DNA of 64,000 nucleotides. It comes from Dyadobacter sandarakinus. GTDB taxonomy: Bacteria; Bacteroidota; Bacteroidia; Cytophagales; Spirosomataceae. The notes under the pieces were generated by a model. That model was not told the origin of the DNA and ran no database searches. It saw only the letters and a program-made list of their open reading frames with translations. Of this stretch, positions 43,469-51,667 are shown one piece after another. Position numbers and translations under genes: made by a program. The stretch spans positions 2,296,001 through 2,360,000 of the forward strand of contig NZ_CP056775.1 of the NCBI RefSeq assembly GCF_016894445.1, given 5' to 3'. Each line of letters starts with the position of its first letter. Position 1 is the first letter of the stretch.

Positions 43469-45922
43469 TCAGAATTCGCCTTCCAGACCCTCCTTGGGCT
43501 TCTTTTTGGCCTGATGCAACCGATAATTTAATGTAAGATTAATCTGACGCAGCCTACCCTGAGAATTATTGAGCGCATAGAAGTTACTGCCCTCGGTGAT
43601 CGATCTGTAGCGCCTTGAATTGAACACGTCCACGATCGTGAGGGTAAGTGTTGCATTGTTCCTGAGAATATCCCGGGTCGCAGCCAGGTCCAGTGTGGCC
43701 AGGGCCTTCCGCCTGCCCTGCGGTGTCTGCTGTGGCGCTTCGTAGTTGCCGCGCAGCTGCAGATCGGTGCTTTTCCATACGGTAAATCTTGAAATCGCTC
43801 TTACGAACCAGCTATATGTGTCACTCCTGAACGCTTCGTCAAGCCCCGTACCGTCCGTGATCGCCCTGAAGAAGTTGAAGCTCCCGTCGGCCTTCCACCA
43901 TGGAAACGGATTGAAGGAGCTTGTAAATTCCACCCCGTAGGCATCCTCCGTACCCAGGTTTTCAGGCCGGGTATACGAGCTTCCGTCTTCCTGCACGCGC
44001 CGGATGCTCGTGATCTTTCCGTTGGTGTGACGGTAGTAGAGGGACGAGGTCAGTGAGCCCTTGGCCAGGTACTTGATGTGCCCCAGTTCAAATGCATGCG
44101 TAAACTCAGGGTTCAGGTCGGGATTGCCACTCCAGTAGTTCCGGTTGTCGGAATAAGTGGCAAACGGGCTTAAATCGTTGTACTGGGGCCTTCGCACCCG
44201 CCGGCTGTAACTCAGCTGGAAAGCATTCTGACGCGCAAGATCATACGTCACGTGGACGCTCGGAAACAGGTTCGCATAGTTCCGCTTGTTCACTTCACGC
44301 GTTTGTTTCAGCTCGGTAGTTACGCCCGTCCACTCCGCCCGGAGCCCGCCCTGGTAGGAGAACTTGCCCGTTTTATTTCCGACAATGCCATAGAGTGCAT
44401 TGATGTTTTCCTCGTACAGAAAATCATTTGTCAGGTTGGGCAGGGCTACCCAGCCGTCTTCGGTCTGCTGGGTCACGGCATAATCATTGGTCATATCGCG
44501 GGAAGAGCTGCGCGCACCCGCCTCCATTTTTCCATCCTTTCCAAACGGATGCACATAGTCTGCCTGAAACAAAAGCTGCTTTTCGGTTTCATAATTCACG
44601 GCTCTTTGCAGCAGGAACGGGATACCTGAGGGACTTCCATCGGGTTTGTACACATTTTCCCGGTAATACTGGTCGGAATTCTCCCAGTTATCCAGGTAGC
44701 GCACATCCGCAGTAAATTCCCGCCCTTTTCTGTCAAATGTTTTTTTATAGGTCAATGCATACTCCGAGTTCGGCTCTGTTTCGGTTTCGTCCTGGGTACG
44801 GTTGGTAATGCTTACCAGATTGGAGGTAGTTGAAACATAGTCGCGGTAGTTGAGATTTGAAAAACGTTTCCCCTTGCTTGTGCGCCATGTGTAGGCACCG
44901 GTAAGGATGTTTTTCGGGTTAAAATAATAATCAATTCCACCACGGGCACTGTTGTTCATTCCTTTCAGATTGGATGTCATGTTTCGCTCCATGATAAAGG
45001 TCGAATCGTTGCGGTACAGCTCCTGGTACACGTAATTACGCCCCGGCGTGTTGCGGTACGACAGGGTGTAGTTGATAAAGAAATTAAGGTTTTTGCGGCG
45101 GTAATTGACATTTGCAGCCGCACCATAGTTTACAGGATGTCCCGCTATAATGTCGAAAGAGCCGTTAAATCCTTCTTTTCTTTCTTTTTTCAAAACAATA
45201 TTGATCACGCCGCCCATACCCTCCGCCTCGTACCGGGCCGATGGATTGGTGATGACCTCGATCCGCTCGATCGCACTGCCCTGCAGTTGCTGTAATCCAC
45301 TCGCGCCTTTGATGCTCACGAGTCCCGACGGTTTGCCGTCGATCAGGATGCGAACGTTGCCGCTGCCACGCAGGCTGACATTCCCTTCCACGTCCACGGC
45401 TACCGAGGGCACATTGGTCAGGATATCCACCGCCGTACCGCCTGCATTGGCCAGGTCTTTTCCTACATTGAAAATCTTTTTGTCGAGCGAGAGCTCCATA
45501 CTACTTTTTTCGGCCTGTACAGTCACCTCGTCCAGCGTCCTTGCCGAAGGCATTACCCGGATCGTACCCAGGTCGTGCGGGCTGCTGCCGGCGGTAAGCT
45601 GTATGCCGGAAGTTACCTGTGCCTTGTACCCGATAAACTCAGACAGTGCATAGTAGCGTCCGGAGGGCATTTCCACCATAAACTTTCCCGCCTCGTCGGT
45701 AACGGATCCCGACACGAAGGAGCTGTCGGCGATCTTGAACAGGCGGATGCTCGCAAAGCTCAGCGCAGCACCGCTCTGACCATCGACAATCCTGCCTGTA
45801 ACTTTCAGTTTGGCCTGTCCGTAGCTTGCCTGAGCCGCCAGCACGAGGGCAATGATGTATGTAAAGCGGCGTAATGTGCCGGTAATTTTCGGGTGATTTG
45901 AAAAGGTATCAGAGGACTTCAT
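43469..45922 (-). CDS. TonB-dependent receptor-like outer-membrane protein (OMP_b-brl_3 type)
   Basis: 817 residues from ATG 45922. Signal peptide to ASYGQ, then a carboxypeptidase-regulatory-like domain (KVTGRIVDGQSGAALSFASIRLF, about residues 40-115), a plug domain (DILTNVPSVAVDVEGNVSLRGSGNVRILIDGKPSG) and a 22-strand barrel ending INLTLNYRLHQAKKKPKEG. No TonB box is evident and there is no SusD partner next to it, so it belongs to the outer membrane beta-barrel family without SusD. The C-terminal tail after the last strand (about 15 charged residues) is unusual. The ligand is unknown. A GTG five codons upstream is a possible alternative start. Confidence 0.85.
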   Translation of the reverse strand: MKSSDTFSNHPKITGTLRRFTYIIALVLAAQASYGQAKLKVTGRIVDGQSGAALSFASIRLFKIADSSFVSGSVTDEAGKFMVEMPSGRYYALSEFIGYKAQVTSGIQLTAGSSPHDLGTIRVMPSARTLDEVTVQAEKSSMELSLDKKIFNVGKDLANAGGTAVDILTNVPSVAVDVEGNVSLRGSGNVRILIDGKPSGLVSIKGASGLQQLQGSAIERIEVITNPSARYEAEGMGGVINIVLKKERKEGFNGSFDIIAGHPVNYGAAANVNYRRKNLNFFINYTLSYRNTPGRNYVYQELYRNDSTFIMERNMTSNLKGMNNSARGGIDYYFNPKNILTGAYTWRTSKGKRFSNLNYRDYVSTTSNLVSITNRTQDETETEPNSEYALTYKKTFDRKGREFTADVRYLDNWENSDQYYRENVYKPDGSPSGIPFLLQRAVNYETEKQLLFQADYVHPFGKDGKMEAGARSSSRDMTNDYAVTQQTEDGWVALPNLTNDFLYEENINALYGIVGNKTGKFSYQGGLRAEWTGVTTELKQTREVNKRNYANLFPSVHVTYDLARQNAFQLSYSRRVRRPQYNDLSPFATYSDNRNYWSGNPDLNPEFTHAFELGHIKYLAKGSLTSSLYYRHTNGKITSIRRVQEDGSSYTRPENLGTEDAYGVEFTSSFNPFPWWKADGSFNFFRAITDGTGLDEAFRSDTYSWFVRAISRFTVWKSTDLQLRGNYEAPQQTPQGRRKALATLDLAATRDILRNNATLTLTIVDVFNSRRYRSITEGSNFYALNNSQGRLRQINLTLNYRLHQAKKKPKEGLEGEF

Positions 45923-46056
45923 TCGTGAGCGGTACACTTTTTCGATGCAGACGTTTGGATCAATTTGCTTTTAAAAACCCTGCATCTACGCATTATACTC
46001 ACAGTAAAAGCACCCTGAAAGATTTACACGGGCGATCTGCATCTGCCAAAGTTGGC

Positions 46057-46064
46057 TAACTTTG
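46057..46064 (+). promoter_or_regulatory. Putative -7 element of the MATE gene within a dyad
   Basis: TAACTTTG matches TAnnTTTG exactly, 31 nt before ATG 46095. It overlaps the inverted repeat AAAGTT-GGCT-AACTTT (46048-46063), so a repressor there would cover the promoter. Confidence 0.38.
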
Positions 46065-46094
46065 CATCCCTTTTGTCCGTCCTAACAGGTAACC

Positions 46095-47453
46095 ATGAAA
46101 TCAGAAGCATCACAAACTTTAAAACTCGCATTCCCCATTATCATCGGTGAGCTCGCCCAGATGGCCCTTCACCTGATCGACAGCGCCATGGTTGGCGCGA
46201 TCAGCTACAAACAACTGGCGGCCGCAGCCCTGGTGATCAATGCCATGAATATTCCTTTTGTGATCGGCATCGGCATGACGATCTCGGTTTCCCAAATGGT
46301 GTCACTGGCCAACGGCCGGCAGGACGAGCGGCAGGTGTCCCATTACTTTTATAATGGCTTTCTGCTTTGTACCCTCACGGCGGTGATCATCTCGCTTATT
46401 TTGGTATTTGGTAAAAACATCCTGTACCACCTCGGTCAGGACCCCGAGGTAGTTACCCTGGCCATCCCTTTCATGCAGCTGATGGGGCTTTCGATCATCC
46501 CTATGCTTCTTTTCATGACCTTGAAACAGTTTGCAGATGGTCTCGAATATACCCGTACTGCCATGATCCTGTCACTTTCCGGCATGCCCGTGAACATCCT
46601 GCTCAACTGGCTGCTCATCTACGGAAACTGGGGCTTCCCTCGGCTCGAACTCGCAGGTGCAGGCTGGGCGACGCTCATTACCCGCTCCCTGATTTTCATA
46701 GCGCTGGGTATCATCATCCTCAAACATCACACGTTCCGGAAATACATTGCCGTGCGTAAAGAAGAATGGTACCTCAAAGGCCAGACCTGGCGTGAGCTCC
46801 TGCACATCGGCGTACCCAGCAGCCTGCAGATCGGCATGGAGGCCGGCGCATTTGCAGTATCGGGCATCATTATCGGTACGCTTGGCGCGGTGTCGCAGGC
46901 TGCGCACCAGATCGCCCTCAGCTGCGCGTCGTTCACCTTCATGGTTTCGATGGGACTGGCACAGGCGGGCTCCATCCGTGTGAGTAATGCATTCGGCCGC
47001 GATGACTGGTTCAAAATTACAGCCATCGGGAAAAGTACGATGATCACCGCATTGATTTACGGCACTTTCTGCGCCATTTCCTTTGCATTGTTCAGACAGG
47101 TACTCCCCAAGGCATTCAACGACAACACGCAGGTTGTGGAGCTGGCGGCATTGCTGCTCCTTTTTGCGGCTGTGTTCCAGATTTCGGATAGTACCCAGGC
47201 GATCGGGGCCGGGTTGCTGAGGGGGATCAAGGATGTCAAAACCCCTACCGTGCTCATTGGCATTGCCTACTGGGTGATTGCCATTCCACTTGGTTATGTA
47301 CTCGCATTTCCGTTCGGGATGGGTGCTGCCGGCATGTGGCTCGGGCTGATTATGGGGCTTACCGTGGCCTCTGTGTTCCTGATCACGCGATTTTTCAAGA
47401 TGACAAAAAGAAACAATTTGACGGTCTCTGAAAAACTAAACGTATACCGGTAG
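46095..47453 (+). CDS. MATE-family multidrug efflux transporter (NorM-like)
   Basis: 452 residues with twelve predicted helices in two six-helix halves. The N terminus LKLAFPIIIGELAQMALHLIDSAMVGAISYKQLAAAAL is the conserved MATE motif, repeated in the second half as LLHIGVPSSLQIGMEAGAFAVSGIIIGTLGAVSQAAHQIALSC. It exports cationic drugs in exchange for sodium or protons. The gene is divergent from the TonB receptor; the gap contains an exact -7 box inside a dyad, which hints at inducible control. Confidence 0.92.
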   Translation: MKSEASQTLKLAFPIIIGELAQMALHLIDSAMVGAISYKQLAAAALVINAMNIPFVIGIGMTISVSQMVSLANGRQDERQVSHYFYNGFLLCTLTAVIISLILVFGKNILYHLGQDPEVVTLAIPFMQLMGLSIIPMLLFMTLKQFADGLEYTRTAMILSLSGMPVNILLNWLLIYGNWGFPRLELAGAGWATLITRSLIFIALGIIILKHHTFRKYIAVRKEEWYLKGQTWRELLHIGVPSSLQIGMEAGAFAVSGIIIGTLGAVSQAAHQIALSCASFTFMVSMGLAQAGSIRVSNAFGRDDWFKITAIGKSTMITALIYGTFCAISFALFRQVLPKAFNDNTQVVELAALLLLFAAVFQISDSTQAIGAGLLRGIKDVKTPTVLIGIAYWVIAIPLGYVLAFPFGMGAAGMWLGLIMGLTVASVFLITRFFKMTKRNNLTVSEKLNVYR

Positions 47454-47533
47454 TTGTTTCAAAAGGGTAATCTGAGGAATAAACGTCATTTATCAGGTGC
47501 AGTTTTACTTTCCAATTTATCCCTGAACAAGCA

Positions 47534-49159
47534 ATGGACTTTAACGCCACGTTAAACAGCATTTTTGTTGAAGAAAAAGACATTCCCGACGAGTACCGGC
47601 TTCCCACACAAATCCACCAGCGCGAGTACCTCAGCAATGGCGTGATGAAAACATGGGACGGGCCGGTGCACGAGGTATTTTCACCGGTTTGTGTGCGTAC
47701 GCCCGACGGTCTGCAGCGCGTGCTGATCGGCAGCTATCCCGTATGTACTGCAGCCGAAGCCGGCGAGTCGCTGGATGCGGCCGTTGCCGCGTATAACAAT
47801 GGCCGTGGCGAGTGGCCGACGATGAGCGTGGCTGAGCGCATTCAGCGGGTAGAAAAATTTACCGGCATGATGATCGAGGAAAAAGAGGTCATTGTGAAGC
47901 TGATCATGTGGGAAATCGGGAAGTCGTATGCAGATTCTGCTAAGGAATTTGACCGAACCGTAGAGTACATCTATGCTACCATCGACTCCCTCAAAAACCT
48001 TGACCGCGATTCGTCCCGGTTCGAGATCGTGGAAGGGATTGCAGCCCAGGTACGCCGGTCACCCCTGGGCGTGGTACTTTGCATGGGCCCTTTCAACTAC
48101 CCGCTCAATGAAACATTTACGACACTCATCCCGGCATTGATCATGGGTAATACCATTTTGTTCAAACCGCCGAAATTTGGCACGCTGTTGCACTATCCCC
48201 TTCAGGCTGCCTTCCGCGACTGCTTTCCTGCGGGTGTTGTCAATGTGATCTACGGTCGCGGAAACGCGATTGTTCCCGGCCTCATGCAATCGGGCAAAAT
48301 CAACGTACTGACGCTTATCGGGTCCAGCAAGGTAGCCAACGAGCTCAAAAAGTCCCATCCCAAGGTCAACCGCCTGCGGGCCGTACTTGGCCTGGATGCA
48401 AAAAATGCCGCCATCGTCACGCCGCATGCAGACCTGTCGCTGGCAGTAAAGGAAATCATCACGGGTTCCCTCTCCTTCAACGGTCAGCGTTGTACTGCGC
48501 TGAAAATCGTTTGGGTACACCGGAGCATTGCGGATGATTTTCTTAAACTTCTGAACGAAGGCATTGCAGCATTGAAGTTTGGTATGCCCTGGGAAAAAGG
48601 TGTTGCCCTCACGCCCCTGCCTGAAACCAACAAGATCGACTACCTGAACGAATGCATTGCCGATGCCCGCGGCTTTGGCGCAGACGTTGTGAATGTTAAC
48701 GGGGGTATGTCCGAGGGATCGTTCTTTTATCCGGCGGTTGTCTATCCCGTCAGTAAACAGATGAAGCTGTATGATGAGGAGCAGTTCGGGCCCATCGTGC
48801 CGGTAGTACCCTTTGACGACCTGGAAGAAACGATTGAGTACCTGATTGAGTCGACCCACGGGCAGCAGGTAAGTATTTTCAGTAATAATGCGGAAGAAGT
48901 CGCATCGCTCATTGACCCACTGGTAAACCAGGTAAGCCGCGTTAATATCAACAGCCAGTGCCAGCGCGGACCCGATGTCTTTCCGTTTACGGGCCGGAAG
49001 GACAGCGCCGAAGGAACACTTTCCGTACCGGATGCGATCCGGGCTTTCTCAATCCGCTCGCTGGTTGCATTCAAAATGAACGATGCCAACAAACAGCTGA
49101 TCAACGAGATCGTCCATGACGATACGTCCAATTTCCTGAGTACGAAATTTATATTCTGA
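47534..49159 (+). CDS. GapN-like NADP glyceraldehyde-3-phosphate dehydrogenase with altered active site
   Basis: 541 residues, aldehyde dehydrogenase superfamily, closest in style to non-phosphorylating GAPDH (ALDH11/GapN). Visible: GPFNYPLNETFTTLIPALIMGNTILFKPPKFG (cofactor loop), the catalytic cysteine C320 in FNGQRCTALK, and the C-terminal PFTGRKDSAEGTLSVPDAIRAFS. Where the family has E-L-G-G with the general-base glutamate, this protein reads V284-L-G-L-D-A-K-N, with two extra residues before the cysteine. Either another residue serves as base or specificity has changed. In the family the reaction bypasses 1,3-bisphosphoglycerate and yields NADPH. It follows MATE after 80 bp and ends at a strong terminator. 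Confidence 0.78.
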   Translation: MDFNATLNSIFVEEKDIPDEYRLPTQIHQREYLSNGVMKTWDGPVHEVFSPVCVRTPDGLQRVLIGSYPVCTAAEAGESLDAAVAAYNNGRGEWPTMSVAERIQRVEKFTGMMIEEKEVIVKLIMWEIGKSYADSAKEFDRTVEYIYATIDSLKNLDRDSSRFEIVEGIAAQVRRSPLGVVLCMGPFNYPLNETFTTLIPALIMGNTILFKPPKFGTLLHYPLQAAFRDCFPAGVVNVIYGRGNAIVPGLMQSGKINVLTLIGSSKVANELKKSHPKVNRLRAVLGLDAKNAAIVTPHADLSLAVKEIITGSLSFNGQRCTALKIVWVHRSIADDFLKLLNEGIAALKFGMPWEKGVALTPLPETNKIDYLNECIADARGFGADVVNVNGGMSEGSFFYPAVVYPVSKQMKLYDEEQFGPIVPVVPFDDLEETIEYLIESTHGQQVSIFSNNAEEVASLIDPLVNQVSRVNINSQCQRGPDVFPFTGRKDSAEGTLSVPDAIRAFSIRSLVAFKMNDANKQLINEIVHDDTSNFLSTKFIF

Positions 49160-49163
49160 TTAG

Positions 49164-49195
49164 AAAATGCCCGCCGGGTCCGGCGGGCATTTTTT
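49164..49195 (+). terminator. Terminator between GapN-like and HAD genes
   Basis: A 13-bp perfect stem (49164-49176 with 49181-49193; core TGCCCGCCG), tetraloop GGTC, then T. It starts 4 bp after the GapN-like stop and may serve the convergent HAD gene too. Confidence 0.9.
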
Positions 49196-49209
49196 GTATA
49201 AAAGAAAAC

Positions 49210-49893
49210 CTACAGGTGGGAAAGTATCTCATTAATCCTCGCGATACTCCTGAACCGGTCATGCTCCACATGATGATCCACTTTCTCATGCTCCCAGGTA
49301 ATGTGATAAGGCACATGCACCGCGTGACCGCCTATTGCGAGTACGGGCAAAACATCCGATTTGAGTGAATTCCCGATCATAATAAACTCGTCAGGCGCTA
49401 TATCCAGGTGACGGATCAGTTTCAGGTAGTCCGACTCCCTTTTATCTGACATGATTTCGATATGATGGAAAAAATGTTCCAGGCCGGACTTTTTCAGTTT
49501 TCGCTCCTGATCGAGCAAATCACCTTTCGTCGCAACCACAAGGCGGTACCTGCCTTTGAGTGACGCAAGTACATCTTCAACACCGTCGAGCAGCTCAATC
49601 GGCTTGGCGAGCATTTCTTTTCCAAGTTCCAGCGCCTTTTCAATCACCGTCACATTCAGGGTATGCTCCGTCACTTTCAGCGCGGTCTCTACCATACACA
49701 GCATAAAAGCCTTTACTCCATAGCCATAGAGGGGCAGATTCTGCATTTCGGTCCGGAAAAGCTCCTGCGACACGGAATGGTGCGGAAGGTAGTCTTCCAG
49801 GAGCTCGCAAAACCTCCGCTCGGTTTCCTGGAAATAGGGCTCATTGACCCACAGCGTATCGTCCGCATCGAAAGCAATTACTTTAATTGCCAT
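49210..49893 (-). CDS. HAD-superfamily hydrolase
   Basis: 227 residues. HAD motifs: FDADDTLW (D-x-D-x-T nucleophile pair), VVATKGD (motif II region), KRESDYLKL (motif III lysine) and MIGNSLKSDVLPVLAIGG (motif IV). The cap is helical, giving the YjjG/phosphoglycolate phosphatase-like layout. Substrates of such enzymes are nucleotides or sugar phosphates and cannot be told here. The start lies 6 bp after the stop of the upstream kinase gene, so they form an operon. Confidence 0.9.
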   Translation of the reverse strand: MAIKVIAFDADDTLWVNEPYFQETERRFCELLEDYLPHHSVSQELFRTEMQNLPLYGYGVKAFMLCMVETALKVTEHTLNVTVIEKALELGKEMLAKPIELLDGVEDVLASLKGRYRLVVATKGDLLDQERKLKKSGLEHFFHHIEIMSDKRESDYLKLIRHLDIAPDEFIMIGNSLKSDVLPVLAIGGHAVHVPYHITWEHEKVDHHVEHDRFRSIARINEILSHL

Positions 49894-49899
49894 AAAACT

Positions 49900-51495
49900 T
49901 TAAACAGGTTGATTTTTAAAAGGTAAATATACACTGAAAGTAGCGCCCGCACCCGGTACTCCCCTTGCCCGGATAAAACCTTCGTGGTTGGCCGCAATTT
50001 TCTTGCAAATGGCCAGCCCAAGCCCGGTTCCCTCATACTCACCCCGCCCGTGCAGCCTTTGAAAAAGCTCAAAAATGCGGTCTTCATAATGCTGCTCAAA
50101 CCCGATCCCATTGTCTTCCACCGAAATCCTGTGGTACCGGACCTGACCGGGCTCCTCCACTTCGTCCCAGTGCACACGGATGAAAGGCGGCTCGCCGGCC
50201 TTGCTGTATTTCAAACTGTTGCTGATCAGATTCTGCATCAGCTGGGCAAACTGCACCGGAATGACCGGGATTTCGGGTAGCGAATCAATTTCAATTATGG
50301 CCTTCTTTTCTTCAATCTGACCTTCCAGCATACTCTTTACATCTTCCAGTACCTGGTTCAGATCGGTCATCTTAAAGTCCATGGCCGAGGTGTTGGTCCG
50401 GGAATAGTTCAGCAATGCTTCGATCAGGTTCTGCATGCGTGTGGCCGCTGAAATAATGCGCGAGAAGTAATCGCGGGTAAGGTTCGAAAACTGATGCTGC
50501 TCCTTTTCCAGGATGCGGCTGCTGAATGCGCGTATCTTCCGCAATGGTTCCTGCAAGTCGTGGGAAGCCACATAGCTGAAAGACGCAAGTTCCTCATTAT
50601 TGGTCTTTAATTCCTTGTTTTTCCGGTTGAGTGCCTCGTTCAGTTGCACATCGTTGGTCACATCCTGCAGCGCACCAATCATGATATGGTGGGCATCTTC
50701 CCGGATAAAATTTCCGCTCAGCCTGATAAACCGGATGGTGCCGGTTTTGGTAATAACCCTGAATGTATTCTTGGTAAATCCCTTGGACTCATACGCCCTG
50801 AACCCGTCCCGAATCGCCTGGTGCCTGTCGTCGGGGTGGACAAATGACAAAAACCGTTCGAAGGACGCCGTAAAATCTCCCGGCTCATGTCCCACGAGCC
50901 TGAAAAGATTATCGGAGCATTCGAGCTCGTTGGTATCGAGGTTCCAGGCAAAGCTGCCTATGTGCGCATTCTCTTCGGAGTGGTTGAAAAGTGAATTCTG
51001 AATTTTCAGGCGTCTGTTCAATTCCTGAAGTTTACGTTCCGTTTCGATTGCGCCTGTTACATCACGCGAGGTGACCGTGACACCATCGTTCAGCTTTTCT
51101 ACTGTGGCTTCGTACCAGTACTCCTGTCCGTTGCGAATGTTGCTGACCCTGAATGAATCCGCCTGCTTCGTTTCCACGCATTGTACCAGCCGCTGGAAAA
51201 TTCCGTTTTCAAAAATTTCGGGATTCGTTTCCCGACACGTCCTGCCGATCAGGTTTTCAACACAGGGCATTCCCCGGAGGATCACGTCGAGGTTTGTATA
51301 AGTAATGCGGAAGTCCTCGATCACTCCGCTGCCCGTCCGGATGGCCTCGTAGGATGCGATGTAGTTGCTGGTTGTATTCAGGATGGATTGCAGGAACGCT
51401 TCCGACTGTTTCAGCTGCACAATCCTGCCACTTTCATTGTCCATATCATGCATATGTATGTCATCCCGAAAGTACGGGCCGTGGTTTGATTTCAT
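49900..51495 (-). CDS. Cytoplasmic two-PAS sensor histidine kinase
   Basis: 531 residues with no membrane helix. Two PAS domains (about 30-150 and 185-290, the second of PAS_3 type with HPDDRHQAIRDGF) precede a coiled linker, the H box VASHDLQEPLRKIRAFSSR (His312) and a HATPase_c domain with NLISNSLKYS, DNGIGFE and GTGLGLAICKKI. The core is closely related to that of the CZB kinase at 40011, suggesting duplication with sensor exchange. No receiver domain is linked; a HAD hydrolase follows in the operon. The upstream neighbour is a divergent hybrid kinase, with 172 bp between. Confidence 0.9.
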   Translation of the reverse strand: MKSNHGPYFRDDIHMHDMDNESGRIVQLKQSEAFLQSILNTTSNYIASYEAIRTGSGVIEDFRITYTNLDVILRGMPCVENLIGRTCRETNPEIFENGIFQRLVQCVETKQADSFRVSNIRNGQEYWYEATVEKLNDGVTVTSRDVTGAIETERKLQELNRRLKIQNSLFNHSEENAHIGSFAWNLDTNELECSDNLFRLVGHEPGDFTASFERFLSFVHPDDRHQAIRDGFRAYESKGFTKNTFRVITKTGTIRFIRLSGNFIREDAHHIMIGALQDVTNDVQLNEALNRKNKELKTNNEELASFSYVASHDLQEPLRKIRAFSSRILEKEQHQFSNLTRDYFSRIISAATRMQNLIEALLNYSRTNTSAMDFKMTDLNQVLEDVKSMLEGQIEEKKAIIEIDSLPEIPVIPVQFAQLMQNLISNSLKYSKAGEPPFIRVHWDEVEEPGQVRYHRISVEDNGIGFEQHYEDRIFELFQRLHGRGEYEGTGLGLAICKKIAANHEGFIRARGVPGAGATFSVYLPFKNQPV

Positions 51496-51667
51496 CCGAC
51501 AGCTTGTGGTAATACTATGGCCAAATTACTGGTCAGTTTTTACAAATTCAAGACAGCTGTGCTTCCGCATTGCACTGACGAATACCAATATTGGCAGCTA
51601 AGCAGCAGATATGAAAGAATTGAGGAAAACTTTTATATTTAACCAAAATAATTCTACCCGTTGACAA

